A stretch of 64,000 nucleotides of DNA from Cloeon dipterum (taxonomy: Eukaryota > Arthropoda > Insecta > Ephemeroptera > Baetidae), in NCBI RefSeq assembly GCF_949628265.1, contig NC_088790.1, forward strand, positions 15,318,545-15,382,544, in the 5' to 3' direction. The notes below the pieces were generated by a model, which did not search any database, was not told the origin of the DNA, and saw only the letters and a list, made by a program, of their open reading frames with translations. Below, piece after piece: positions 14,901 to 29,900 of this stretch; the stretch's first letter is position 1, and every line of letters starts with the position of its first letter. The position numbers and the translations under genes are program-made.

Positions 14901-17900
14901 CGAATAGAAAGTGAAAACAATAGTGCCATGCTAATTTAATTTGCAAGTCCGTTTGATTTTACCGACGTCACAATGTCTCAAGAGAGGTTATTGAACTGAA
15001 AAAAATCATTTTGAGGCTTTTATGACAAACGACGCGCTCAAGAAATGAAATGTTGTGAAACCTAAATTTTTAGGTCTATAGAATCAATAACAATATTTCC
15101 ACATATTTTTTAGAGAAAAAAATTATGAATTTAAGTAGTCCAATTTCTCAGACTTGAAATTTAAAAATCTTCATTTTGGGGTCAGTGAATGTATAATAAT
15201 ATAATATTTTTTGCCCTGTTCTAAAGTTTTAAAAATATACTTATTTAAATAGACGCATTTGAAGTGTTTTTCGCGACTCACAGCAGTTTTTTTAGCACCT
15301 TCACCCTGAGCGGTCTGCCCCTGGGCCTGGGGGAGGCGGAGATGTTGTCGGCCAGGCAGCACACGAGCGGCTTTTCCGAGTCGTGCACGTTGAGCAGCAC
15401 CAACTGCACCATCGCTGCCACGGCCGCTTCACAACTACACTCTCAAGAGAGAGTCGAGTGCGCTGCTATCAGCACGACACCAACAGAGCCATGTTCGTCC
15501 CTCCGTCGCTCACTTATCAATGCGTGCGCGTCGGGAATTCAAGAAAAAATAACGTTCGATGATAACGCGGTCACCGCTAATATTTTGAATATTTCCTCCG
15601 CTATCTTTGACCGCTGTTTATGAATGGCACTTCCCGAGCGTGATTGATAGCCCCCCCCCCCCCCCCAATTAATGACGCTTTTGATCGATTGCAATCTAGG
15701 CCATCTCCATCTGGGGCCACCGACTCAATGTTTGAACTAACTAAATTATGTTTATTTGTTCGTGTAATTAATCAAATTCATGCATTGTTAAAGTGATCAA
15801 TAGAACAGTGCGTAGATACCGAGATTGCAAGAATGGTTAAATTTAATTTTGTAAAATAAATTTCTTTTGATCCGAGCAGACTTTTAAAGTGCTTTAAAAT
15901 TCAAAATTAATTTGATAATTTTCTAAGCGTTAAAATTAATTGAACCAAATAAGCATGAATCACGTAATCTTTGGACTTTTTTGCCACACTTTCAACCATT
16001 TTTGGAGCCCAAAATCGTCTAAAACCGCTAAAAGCAGCCTTAATTGGGAGACTATTAATATTAAATTGCTTTTGATTCCCAATAAACAACAACAAAACGA
16101 GATAATTGGTCGACATTTTGGTTACATTAAATATTTTCATTCTTCTTTTATGTCATTACAAAACTATCAATAGGCCAATGTACATCGAGGCTTATTCCCG
16201 AACCAAAAACAACAACAAAATTACTCAATTTTACGATTAAACTTTTCTTAAAACTGTCTAACTCGTCATCCTTACTTATAGAGACCTAAAATGGATTTTT
16301 TCCAATAAAAATAGATTCTAAGATCTGAACGGAAGAGCCCGACGGCGGCGAGTTGTGGTGCCATCAGGCAGCGATTCCCGGCAGTCCCGGCACTGTAGAT
16401 AATCCCTGAATGAATGTTGACATCAGTTGCAGCTCTACTTTTTATTTTCCTAACCGTCAACGATGACACTGATTGAGATTTAATTAAAAGATTGGAATAC
16501 ATTATCTACGAGCTTATACTGTCACTTTTAGCATCAGCAAAGATTGTGTCCCATTTTACAATTTTAATATGTCGTTCATGTCCTTTTTTGCTCAAAATCT
16601 TTTAATGTCACAAAACTTATGGACCCGAATTGGACATGTTTATATATATAGTTTAAACAGTTCACATTTTTTGATACTATATTGATTAAAGTGGAATGAT
16701 AACAGCGGTTTTTTATTTAAAAAAAAATGATAAATTATATGAAATTTTAACACTAACCGACCAATTTTTTCATATACTTCTGACCAAAAGTGCCCCAAAA
16801 TACAATCTTTCGAATTTTACCGGTTACGCCCTCTTTTTTGAGCAAAGGAAATTAATTGCTCCCGGAGAAAAATAATGAAAATTTAATAGTTTATTAGTTC
16901 ATCGAGATCTATCTGACAGTGTGAATCATTATTTGGGGAAATGCGGAGTTTCAATGAATATCGTGATTGCGAAATTCCTTCGAGCATTCTCCATTTAAAA
17001 CAATGCTGACTTTAAGGCCGATTTTCTTGAAATTTACATCATGTTTTTTTAAATGTACATCATGATCCTTAGGACCTAATCTGTATGTTTTGTAAAGGAT
17101 TTTACGGGGAAATTCACTATCATTCTACTTTAAATCAGGTTCCATTTGCTCAAGAAGTAATTTTTCTATCAAGAAATAAAAACCCAACGCTTCATACGTA
17201 GAGTTATAGAATGCACAAAACAAAAAAACAAAAAATATCTGCAAAAGGTCAGAAAATTCATAGAGTTTAAATTTAATCTAAATCAAATATTGGTATTAAC
17301 ATTTTTTTATTATTTTAAAGTATTGAGAGCATAATGAAATTTAGATGGTTAAATATATTCACACGCAGTTATTTTCTAGAAAAAAATCTTCCTCTAATCA
17401 ACACATTTTTAAACACTTTTTCGCGACGAGAGAAAAAGTATACTGCGTTAAAAATCCAATTAATTTTAATAAGTGCGCACTAGCGAAACAGGTTTCGCAG
17501 TCCGTGGATGAGAGATGTTTACGTGTCGCTCATCAGAGTGTCCAATCACTCAAAGCGTGCTCTATTACACACCTTTCGTAAGAAGGCAATGAGAAGAGGA
17601 GTCACGTAAAAAAGCTGAGACGACGCCGCTCATCTCATATGATGCTGTTGTCAGCCATATTTGCGTCGATTTAGTCCAATTAAGCGGCGGTATAGTGGTT
17701 CATTTCCTTTGTCGCAGTTTCACCGAAAGGGACCATGCTTCATAAAGTGTCTCTCAACGCGGGTCTAGATCTAGATGGTGCTTTTGTCTGGCTGGTCATG
17801 AGAAAATGATTCAGCACGCGGCCCATGAATGAGAAGTCGCTAATTTAATAAACTGATGAATACGCGGCATTAGATTGAACCAATTCTTAACGAAAAGTTT

Positions 17901-20900
17901 AAAAAATTCTTTCATCTTTAAATTTGAAATTCATCAAATCAACCAATTTTGTGACCGGGAAACGTTTTGGACGATTGAAATTTTTTGCATTCTATATTTT
18001 GTAGAGAGGGTTGTATTTTATATTAACAAATTAATATAGAACGAATTAGAGGTTACTGGTGATACAACTCGGTTTTTATGATATTTTTCATTACTGGTTT
18101 CTTGTATCGAGGCATTTAACGTCCAAATATTTGAAACGTACATCGATTTTCACTGCTGGGAATAGTATTCATGTTGACTATAAACATATATCAAATATAT
18201 ATTTTGTGTTGGAAAAACTCAATTAAAAAGCCAACTTCTAGACCTGATCTAAAAAAAATTGTATGATTATGGACTTCAAGCCAATTTTGATTATAGATAA
18301 AACGTTTTTCAAATGTATAATTACTTTGAGAGAAGCGAAAATTTGTAAAAATTAATTAACCTTTTGATGTAGAGTGTTGCGCGCATATTTTACGTTTAAT
18401 AAACCATTAATTAAAAATGTATATAATTCGGGCTAATTGAAAGGTCTTGCAAGGATCGGAAGCTCAGAAAAATGGCTTATCGTCTAAGTTTGTCTAAGTT
18501 TCACAGCTATATATTTAAGATTTCTATCATAGTCTGTAAAATATGTCCATCAAAGGTTTTTTTGCACTGACAGAAACAAGCTCCATAAATACTTCATCGA
18601 ATTGAGATATGGAAACCATTAAAACTAGGGTAACAGAATAACAGTGCTTTATCTCGCACCTGCGTGTGCAGTCTGGCAGATTTAATAATATTATGTTGCC
18701 CCTGTCGGTTATGCATTGTGCTGGACAGAGTAAGGCTCGAAATTCTTGTCTCAACGGTGATCTAAAGAGCAGCAGGTGTCTCCAATACTTATTATAATGA
18801 ATAAGCATACCGTTATCAGACCTGGATCGTGATATAAAACAAGTGCAATTCATTAATGTTATCAGATAAAGAGTCAAGAGATTTCTAAAATAATAACAAA
18901 GCAATTCTTGCTGAAGGTCGAACAACATTTAAAAATACGCCAAGAATTGCGGTGATGGTTTGAATGTTGCAACATTTCGCTTTCAATTAAAAGAATTCAA
19001 AATAAATGTTAAAATATGTCACTGTGCTCTCAAGTAAAATTCTTGAAGCCATAAATTTCCAGGAAGTTCATCGCTGTAAAATTCCGCAGGATTAGTTGTA
19101 TTAGAGAAATGGAAAAAACTTAAATTAATTTCAGTAAAGCCTAAAAAGCAAATTTTACTGCCTCTAACTGCGCAATAAAACTGGAAAATTTAATATTAAA
19201 CAGTAACATGTATCTTACTCTGAAAATTGAATTTGCCTGAACTTAAAAAGAAAGCATCTCGTTGACTCCTGAGCAAAGTGTAAAAAGCAATGTGTCAACG
19301 GTCTGTAGTCCGATATTTGTAACTATTTTTCTGTTGCATTGAAAGTTTTATAAGGTTGCGGTGAACACGATTCGCAGCCGGTCACCTGATTAGAACCAAG
19401 GTAAATTGTTTTTTTCTACCACTACACGTGACAAAAAAAAAATGCAGACTGTCGCCGCTTCTGGAGCCGCGATACTGGGTGAATTTTAATGAGAGACCGA
19501 CGCCGAACCTTACTAACACACGTCATCGACATTAATCTTTATAGGACAGGTACGAAAAAAGGGCCGAACTATTTAATTTATCAGACCAATCACATTTTTC
19601 ATCATTGCAAGACGTGTGTCAGGAGGCCCATTCATTTTTATGAATTTTCTTTTGGAGATACATGATGGAATTGTTATTTAACGTATATTTTAATTTATCG
19701 TGGATCAGCGGGTGCTGAAAATGGAAATGTTTCCCCGCGGCACGTTGCCCCCACTGTCCAGCATTACAAAACTAAAATATAAATCAAACGGCCGAATTCG
19801 ATGACTGGGCCAAAAACCTCGACGCGTTTTCATGTCCAAAAATAGCAATTCTATCGCTAGCATTATCACTCTATCTAATTTTAGAATCACCAAAATGTAT
19901 GTAACTCGCTCTTGAGCTAAAATAAACTGCACTATACAGAATAGTAGTAATCGCGCCTCCATTTTTGCGAGTAAAAGTTTGAGCAAGTGCTCTCCGGCGT
20001 GGCGGCGTCACAGACTCGGAGGCCCGCCACAGCCACTCACACAAATCCGCGAATCTTGGCTCGTGACCAGAATTATAAACAGACCAAGGTTAACCGAAGA
20101 ATATCTCAAAATGGACGCATCAACAAGCGAAAACGCAGAGCGCTGACAATCAGGTGTGAAAACGGGGCTGCAGGTGAAAACACACACGCAAAGAAAGCGT
20201 CAAACTTTGACGAAACCCCGAGCTTGAATGACGCCGAATTGTTTGTTTTGTTGAATATCATCTGCTCAAAGAAACTAACAGATGGCACTACCAGCCTGTT
20301 CTGATTTTAGGTGTATTTTTAAATTTGGTTAAAAAATAGTATAAAAAGGTGAAGGCCGCACAATTTCTTTCCAAGGAAACTCAACTTGCGAGAAATGTTA
20401 ACATTTCTAGAATTCTGAATTCACCAGTTGCATAAACCCTCAGTATTTGAAGCACCCAACAGATGGCGCCACCGTATACTTTAGTAAAAATTTTAATTTT
20501 AAGACACTTTCGCTGCGATTTCAGACTCAATCCTGTTACTGTGCATTCTTAGTATGCTTTCTATTGACGTGCTTAAACCCAAAATCAGTTCTGCCATTCA
20601 CCGTAGAGACATTGGAAAATATTTTATATTTAAAAAAATAGCTTTTTGCGATTCACGTATGCCTTTTCCACACTTTCAAGCTGGGGAACATATGCTTATT
20701 TGGTTCTTGCGAGTCCCACACTAAATACTCAAATTCTTAAATACTTCGTCAGAAGACGCGATTTGCAATAAACTTGAGAGATCGTCCCAGAAAACCACTT
20801 CGCTCGACCCAAGGTCCTGTGAGAGGGTATTTTTTGTACTGATTTTTTCAACAGCGCCGCAAGGCACAAAAAAGGAGCAAAAACTAACAACTGCTATATG

Positions 20901-23900
20901 TGCACTTTCATAGCAATTAATGCGCACATATACAGTCGTAAGGAATAAACTGGTCCAGTATAAATCAGAGAGCAACGACTGCAATATTTTCAAGTTTGGT
21001 TCGTTTTCCCTTCTAAAGCCTGACGTAAAGACAGAATTATCCGTTTGTACTGCACGCATGACATCATCTAATTTGCATAGTTATTTTTTATGCTGTCAAT
21101 CAATGACGCATTGCTCTCCGCATGTATAAAAGTCCAGATTCTGATGGTTTGAAATCATCGCTAAAATGGAGAAAAACTTGTTTTATCGCAAACAAACTTT
21201 TTTAAATTAATTATTAAAAATGAATATTAAAACCTATTATCCCTACCTTGAGTCTAGAGTTTCCTTGTTAGTGTTTTAATTCGGATTTGACAACCATATT
21301 ATATCTAAATTATCTTAACTACGTCGAGGTAAGTTAAAAAAAGGAATATCAATTCTTGCATTCCAGCACTCACAACCACACGCATCAAAAAGCAAAGAAA
21401 AGAAAGGCATGGGCCTCTGTTTACCCGTTAGGCGAGGGTTTGATGGGGGTGGCTGCAACCTCGACTCCACGCGGGGAGGAGGCGTCACCAGGGGTGGCGA
21501 GCAGTCCGGGGTCCATGTTGTCCAGGATGATTTGTAGGTCCTCGTCGATGCCGTGGTGGCTGCGCTTGTGCGCCCGCTGCACCGGCGTTACTTCACGCGG
21601 GGGCCGCGTTGCCGTTGTCCTCGAGGGCCAGTATTTGTCCATCTGCTCGATTATCATGTCAAACTCGCACAGTTGCGCCTCCGTGCGGGGATCGACCTGC
21701 CGGCCCATGGACACCACTGTCAGTGCCACGATATTGCAAAAAATTATTTTTAGATTCCCCTGGCACCGCGTCCCGGAGGCCAGTGCTTATTTTTAAATTT
21801 CCACGATATGTTCTGTTGTACTGAGAATTAAAAATTTCAGGTGCATACTGAGGCAGGAATGTAGGATTTGTATTTTCGGCACGACGTGTTGGTTAGGCTG
21901 GCCTCGTCTCATTCGAAAAGAAATGCAGGAAATGCTTCATTATATTCACATATTAACGATTTTCTTTGAGAACGTGCTCTGACTTTGGGATATTTGGTTT
22001 AATTCTTTAAAAAATCTGCCAATTGAATTTTCCCACTGGGTGTAGGTTTTATGTGTATATATTTACAGCTAAATATTGCATACAATTCGAATTTTAAAAA
22101 CATCAGACTTTCATGATATTAGAAGAAAATAACAGATACAAAAAATTACATCACTTCATTAATTTCTATGTTATAGTTTTCGACTTATAGTTTGTGTTAT
22201 CATCGCAAAAGGTGTTCACATAAAAAAGCTTATTTAAATTTGGCAGGTATTCTTGGTTTTCAAGTCCACAAATAAATTGAGCACCTTGTGAATTAGCAAA
22301 TTAACGATTTTTACTACTCCAAATGGTTTGGTAACCCTTTTAAGCAGCGATATTGCGACCACTCAAGCTTGAATAGTGACAAATAATCTTACCAAACCCA
22401 GTGAAAGCAATCTACCAATAATTGGGTTCGTTCCCCTAGTTAAAATAACGTCTGTTTATTTTCTCGTGAGTAACTGCTGCCGATTACGAAATCGTCCTGG
22501 TCCCGGCAAAATTGCGCAGCGTTCAACAAACGCCCAAAATTTCATTGTCGGATTGATTGTTGACTTTTTCTTGCAACAAGGAAATTCGCGTTTGGTTGTT
22601 GAAAGTTACGCAATTTTGCCGGGACCAGGACGAAATCCTGTTTGGAAAAGTTTTTTAACGAAACTGTCAGTGTCCTTCTCTTGAGTATCAAGTTTATAGG
22701 GCACAAAGACGCCTCTGCTTGATCGCCGATAATTTTAAATTTTAAATAATTGGATTTCCACTTTAAATGTTTAATTAATACAAATCGTAGAAAATAAATT
22801 TTAATTAAACGATTCTTTCAAAGATGGTGTTTAAAATTTGTAAGTGTTGAAGTGTCCGAAAACTGTTTTCAAGTGCAAAGCTACCGCCTCTGGAACAATC
22901 TTCCGCCGAATTTGTGTCTCAACGAAAACCAAAGTGCTTTCAAGGAATTTTTAAAAGAACAGTATCCCAAGAAATATTGAATCACCTCTCTTTTAAACAA
23001 TTATGTTCAAACTGATATTATTTTGTCTGGATATGGCAATGTATGGGGCAAAATAGCCCTGCAGAACCATAATAAAGATTAATTTGAAACTAAAATTGTA
23101 ATGAATATTTTACGTCATTTCACCTTTCAAAGAAGTTAATTATATTATTACCAGTGCTTAAATCAAAAAAACATGCTCAAACTTAAACTTGTCGATAGAA
23201 ACTAATATTGAATTTTTCTGTCACTTGTTCCAGATTCATTAGAGTTGTAAGTAGCAGCCATTTGGAAGGAACATTTTAAGTGAAAGCACACCATAGCTAT
23301 GCAATATCATAAAATCTTATAAGCCACAATTGTTGCATGTAGTTTCAAAACTGACAGTGAATTCCCTGTTCCCTTCAACACCATTGATCTTCAGGTCTGA
23401 TGATTTAAGGTTTTCAAGACAAGTTCTGTTGGTTAATCCGTTATTTTACCACCATTCCAATGAAACTTATTTCCTTTTAATTATAGTGTTTGAAGCATTG
23501 CCCGGTATGAACAAATAATAAAATTGTTTTAATTTAATTCATTAAATATTCCAAAACAATTTTAAATGTCATGATAAATTAATTCCGTAAATATTTATTT
23601 TAGCATTGATTCCGAGATTAGGGAGGTCCCTATTTAATTTCACAAAATTTAAAAACTAATCTAGAATCCAAATTTTTTTATCGATGATATTTAGATTAAA
23701 AGTGATTTTATTGCGGATGATTTTTATTTCATAGATTTAGTTTTCATAAATTTAGTATTACTAAGACGGTTTCATGAATAAAAAATATGCCATATATATT
23801 TTCTTATTTTAATTTTTCAATTTGACAACTAAAATTTATCGTTCACTTTTATGTAAAAATATTTTAAAGCGTCTAGCAGCTCTGTTTGTATGCAATCGTG

Positions 23901-26900
23901 ATAAGATTAAGTATACAAACTCCCCTTGACGAGACAACTCCATCAATATGTAAATTTTGACAAATAAATCATTTTTAATAATGGGGAAAGTTAACGGCAT
24001 AGAGTATCTCTTTTAAAATAATTATATTTGCTAAAATCTTGATAAACGGTTCAAAGGTTAGCCATGAAAAGTCAATTTAATTTGAAGCACTTTTGGCACT
24101 TTCAAGGTTTATTTTTTGAAACTGTTGCGGAAAATTTTGCAATGTAATACGAAAAGGGGGCCTCCAGAACTATTATTACCGCTGACCGTAACAAGTCACA
24201 TGCACAAATCACGACAAACAAATGCTACCGCAAACAAAGGAAACGCCGGATCCGACACGGAAGAGGCTAAATATATAACAATTTCCAAGGGTGTGTGCAA
24301 AGGTCCAGAGCCTGACCTGTCCACCGCAACTGGCGCTGCGAACGGCGACGGCGACCTTTGCGCCGGTCTGGTCACCGCCGCCGAACGACCTGGAGGCGAA
24401 GGGCTGCGGGGGTGGCCGGAGGCCGCTCGGAGGCCTCGTCTGGCTGGCCATCGCGCCACGCAACAAGCACACGACTGACGGACGGGCCGACGGAGCTTCT
24501 GCGCGGCTATTTCCGACGCACCGCCTGCGAAAAGCGCCTCGAAATCATTTCGCAGCATCGCATTCATAATTAGAACGCTCGCCCTCTTGTTCCAATCGGC
24601 CAACGACCACGCTAGTTTGCCAATAAAATAAAACATACGACGGCGTGGTCAACAAACTGAATTGGTCCCCATTCAAATTAAAATGCTTCCGATGGTTTTA
24701 TGTTTCAACAGAGCTTTAATATGTATTTAAAAAAGGACATGGACGTTGAAAAAAATGTATTTTTATACGTTCAGCTATCAAATCTGGAAATTAATGATAT
24801 CGTTGGAATTTTTGGAATCAGTTGCCGCGTTAGCCGTCAAGCGCTGTTCAAAGAGAGCGGCCAATACATTGTGACGTAATCAGTATGTTTAAGTGGAGCT
24901 TTCCACTTTCCACGCCAACGATTAAGAACATGATGCATATTTGGCTACAAGCAAATGTCCTGGTCTTGTTTGTGAAATTTAACAATTGTATGTCCCCAAA
25001 ATGAGCAAATAAATGAAATCAGGACCAAGTTACAGTGAAATTTCAGATTATGCCAAATATCTCGAGAAATCATACAGTTTTGGCTGCATTCGATTCTTCT
25101 CGTCGCGATCTATCCAATGGTGTGTGAATTAAGAGATAAGTTTCCCTTCTGGAGAGATAACTACTGATTTTTAACAGGTTCTGCTTACCACTTGCTTGGA
25201 GCCGATTTTCTTGCAAATTTAAACGGCAACCTGGGTATAATTTTGAGTTTTCCCCCCACAATTTTAGAGAGTAATTCAAGCAACGATAAAGAGATTTTTC
25301 AAAAATTTCTGTTCAGCTTTACTTTATGGCAGTTGATGCCCAAGAAACATCCCTCCTGTTACCTTGATTTTTCTTTGTCGACAGTTTGGTTTATACGAAG
25401 CATAGATAAAAAAGTAAAATCCGAAAAGCAGCCCAAGAATTACTGTAAAAATTGATGCATTCTTTCAGAACTTTTAGTTTCACATGAAAAGCTACTTTTT
25501 TGGTAAATTTTGTCCAAATATCATTTAACTTAATCTCTAGCATCATTTGAAAGCAAACTAACTTTTTATTTATATATTTATTAATTCTTGTATTTCCAAA
25601 CAACCCATCAAACGGGTTGGAATCCGATTAATTTGAAACTTATATCTATAAACATGTAGCATAAACTAGTCAAGTCACGTATATATGCTAAAGAAGTTTA
25701 TCTTGCATGACGTTGAATGTAAATGCCCCCCAAAATGTGTGACAACTTCTACTACAGCCCGTGCCAAGTGAAATATAAATTTCAAAGACTTTTTGCTCGT
25801 CCTGTTGACTAGAATTTCAAGTCTGTTTTCGAACCGAGTTTGCGCCGCGCATATTAATGGACATGCTCGTGCCGTGTTGCTTCAAATTCGACAATTCTTG
25901 CATTTAAGACGCGCAGGAGACAATCTTTTTTGCAGATGTCCTCATTAATTATTTATGCGCGTCAAGTACCAACGGTATACTGCGATAAGTGTTCAATTCA
26001 AACATTGTCATCGTGAGAACAAAATGTATAAAGACTTGATTTATGTGTCATTCAAAAACCGGACGTAGATTCTTGAAACAGACAGGTGCATTGTTAAGTT
26101 CCTAATTATCTTTCTGAGATCTGAGACAACTTCAACTCACGAGTAGTGTATGGACTGGTTGGTATTAATTCTTATATCAAATCAATCAGAGATAAATTTG
26201 CAGAGAAATCACTTTTTAGTGATGGATTAAAACTATACAACTGAAAGAGATCTAGATCACCAAAGAGTATGAAATCGACCTTCAATGAGCACTCTGGCGT
26301 CTCTGATTGTGAATATTTACAACTTATTGTGCTCTTTGACATTATGCTTGACTTAATAAATATGTACAATTTTGATCAGCTTAATTCAAGTTTGATAAAT
26401 TATGCAGAATTTCTGACGGGATTAATTTTAATTATATCGACAGTTTGAAAAAAAATTGAAATTAGAACAGTAGAGGGATTTGCTCAAACTCAAATTAGTG
26501 ACGCACGACACGACCTCGGGCGGCTTTAAAGACGGTGAGGAAGGTGCATAGATTTATAGAAAGACGTTTTAAATTCATCCCATGCAGAATCTAATACATA
26601 GGATTACAACTATTATCATTAGTTATTCCTTAGGCGAAAACATTCCGCTCGCATTGCTGTCAACTGTCTGCATGCCAATTAAAAAATAGCAGCACTTTTT
26701 ATAACCTGTAAGAAAGCAAGCTCCTGTCCGTATTCAGAAAACAGAATTATTACAAGAGATGCAGCTTCATTGCAGCGTTCACCTTCAGCTTGCGAGCGAG
26801 TTGATTGCTTTTACGAACTTGCACGTATTCGTTTTTTTTTTCATTTCATTTGCGCATATTATATATGAACAGCAATTTGCAATTTATGCATTTATAAACT

Positions 26901-29900
26901 TGCCCAGCAAGTCTCGGGCCTGATTTTCTCAGCCAAGAGCGCTCACACCTCGCGCAACACTGCTGACGCAATCTTTTTCTTGGAAAAGAGTGGCCTCTGC
27001 TTCTCTCAGGGTTTGACGAAAAATTAAAAAAAAACCTTTTTCTACAGTTTTTTTAACTATAGGAACAGGTACACCTAGATTGTTTTTTAATTGAAATTTT
27101 TACCAATAACAAAATTCCTACGGTACAACGTAGCCCTAAATTTAATATTCTGTGTTCTAATTCAGAAGCCCGAAAACTTAATAAACGGTAAAATTACCAA
27201 ATAAATCAAACGCATTAGATTTGTATCATTTTTATTTTACTCGTGGTTATATTTTTTACCAGTCAACGTTGATAAATGAAAGGCGTTCACAATGTAATTT
27301 GCTGCACTTTTAAGTAGCTAAACTGGATATTTCACTTCAAAAGGTTTATCTGTAATATATTCATCATACACATTTTAAACGGCCTAAACGAGTCATTTAC
27401 ATGTCCAGAAACGGGATAAGAAAATTGTTCACCTTCGAGCTTTCAACCACCACTTTTTCGGTCATTTGTTGTGGATTGAAGCAAAAATTACATAAAATAT
27501 AGAATATCTCTCGTCTTCAAAATACCAAATATTTATTTCTGGAATAAAACTGGCCTTTGACAGAACCTCATATTCTATTCACATTGTAAATTGGTACTTT
27601 TATTTTAAGACAAAACTTCTGACGAAGAATGGCACCCATCTGGCCTCAAGCAAGCTGTGGCCTTGGCTATCTTAATCTAAATCAACGAAAACCATTTATT
27701 TTTTCGATGTGACAACTAACAAAGGTAAGACAGACATATTTAAATTTTTCCCGTGGTACCTGAATCCGCTACTGTCATATTTGATCTCTTAATAAACATA
27801 TGAAAAGGTAGAAATCTAATTAAAATATAGTAAATTTGGTATCATTTTAAAGTGATATAAAAGCAGTTATTAGAAAATGTTGGTAAGCTCCATTTCGAAA
27901 AATTAAAAAAATAATACAGATACCTCTTTGCTTTTTCATGGTAATTGAGTAATTATTTTCGCTTATTTAAACTAGTCAACTTCTTTAGTAATAATCAGAT
28001 CATGTAAGATTTAATTGTTGCAATTCAAATTGCTTTATGCTTGTTCAACCTGGACAATTATTACAATGTACTTCAAAAAACTGCTTTCTCCGATCGATGA
28101 AAGCTTAACGCGTTTTAAATAAGTCAAAAATGTCGGTTTGATAATAATTAATGCTTAGCATTTGCTTGAGATCATTTTGCAATTCAAATTATAGCTCACG
28201 CCCTAAACTTTATTCACTGTGTTTGAACACTGTATAATTAGTACCACTTTTTATACGTGTTTTTCCTTCTTGAGCTCTCTGAACAACAAAAACCTTATTG
28301 CTGACGGACACTTTTTATTTATAACCTGTGTTGTAGGGCAATTACAATAAACATTACCCACAAAAATTTCGCATATCCTGCACTACTCAGATCAGTTGTG
28401 ATGAAGCATAGTGCAAAAAACTTGACCCTGACTTAAATTTTGCGCTTTCCTTACTGAAAGATTAATTTATTTTATAAAATGATTGCTATCTTTTGGAAAA
28501 AACATTTAATCACTGGTATATTATCTGAACTTCTGAACACAGGAAAATAGTCTCAATATACAGATAAAGCAAAATAAATAACGACAAATTGTGGTCTTAA
28601 GACCAGTACATTGACGCCACACAGTGTCTTAGAAATAAAATACCGCACATGTGCATTTAATTGGCGTAAATGTTTGGGCAATTTTAATCTTATCAAAAAT
28701 TGGACATTTTAATTTACTCTTTTTTTACTTTATCACACAAAAAACTAGAACAAAATCAGCGTGGTGAATTTTTACTCATGGAATATTGGCGGCATTAAGG
28801 CTTCCATTGATCTATTTTAAACCGATATAGGTCTGGATGTGGCAAATGACCCGCCTGCTTGGAATTTAGTATCGCAAATTAGCAGTTACAGTTTGACTTT
28901 CGGCTGAGCAGGTTTGCAATTACTTTTCTTACCGGCAAGTGCCAATCTACGGATATAAATTTGAACAGGACAAAATTTGTTGACAATTTATCATTGGGTT
29001 TATTCTTAAGCTTCTTGCATTATTATTACCAGGTGAGAAAATTCTGAGAAAAAAAATCTATTAAAATGAAACAGATGGAAATACTTGATTGTCTAATAAA
29101 ACGGTCTGAAATTCACAGCCCTAGATCTAAGACAATTATTTTTCGCGCTATGACAATGAGTGAGTCATACACAGTGGATGTGGAGAAGCCTTTTTTTGTT
29201 ATCAACAACACCGCGTTGCGGGTGACTCATCGAAAATGATTGTTACGTAAAAACAATTCAGGATTGTTCAACTTCAGCCCGGGGTCGTGCGTCTGATGTC
29301 TGGTAGAGGTTTTTGACTCCAACAGACTCTTCAGTCGCGAGTATGTTTATACTTGATTGGACATTGTTTGCAAAGCGCGCGATAAGTGGTGTAATTGTAA
29401 ATACATGCATGGCTGCCGGGACGACGTCACTCAATACTCTTTCTTTGCCCTCGCACTCGGCGCCGCCAACGCGATTCTTCGCATGCTTTGTGTGATTCAC
29501 CACGCGCGGCTGTATACAAGCTCTTCTGCTCAACACAACTTGTAATTTATAATAATAAAATGCATCCTCGGATCGAATGACGCTTTTTCCTGTACGTTTG
29601 CATCGCACTATCCCTGTTGCCAAGTGCAATGAGCGGAAGCTGGACGCCGCTTTTGTTGTACACTGCTTCTGCAAAATTACTTCACTATCTTGCAAAAATT
29701 GAAAATAACATTCGTTGTTAAGGTTTCTTTACTCTTCCACTCTCGTTTGCACTCAAATGAGGGCAGGAAGACGTTTTCAAAGTTCGCTAATTCCCATTTG
29801 TAGATTTGTATGCAGCAAATACTGTGGTATATAAATTATGTTTCGGAGTTAACGTACTGCTGATGAGGTGTGTGGGGCCGAAAAAGCTGCTGCTTTATTT

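Noticed and set aside
18527-18928. 133-aa minus-strand open frame in Mitf intron 1
   Set aside because: AT-rich codon usage like the surrounding intron, no recognisable motif; probably chance.
29258-29695. 145-aa minus-strand open frame
   Set aside because: Both strands are open in this less AT-rich stretch; no motif or splice support. It may be regulatory DNA rather than coding.
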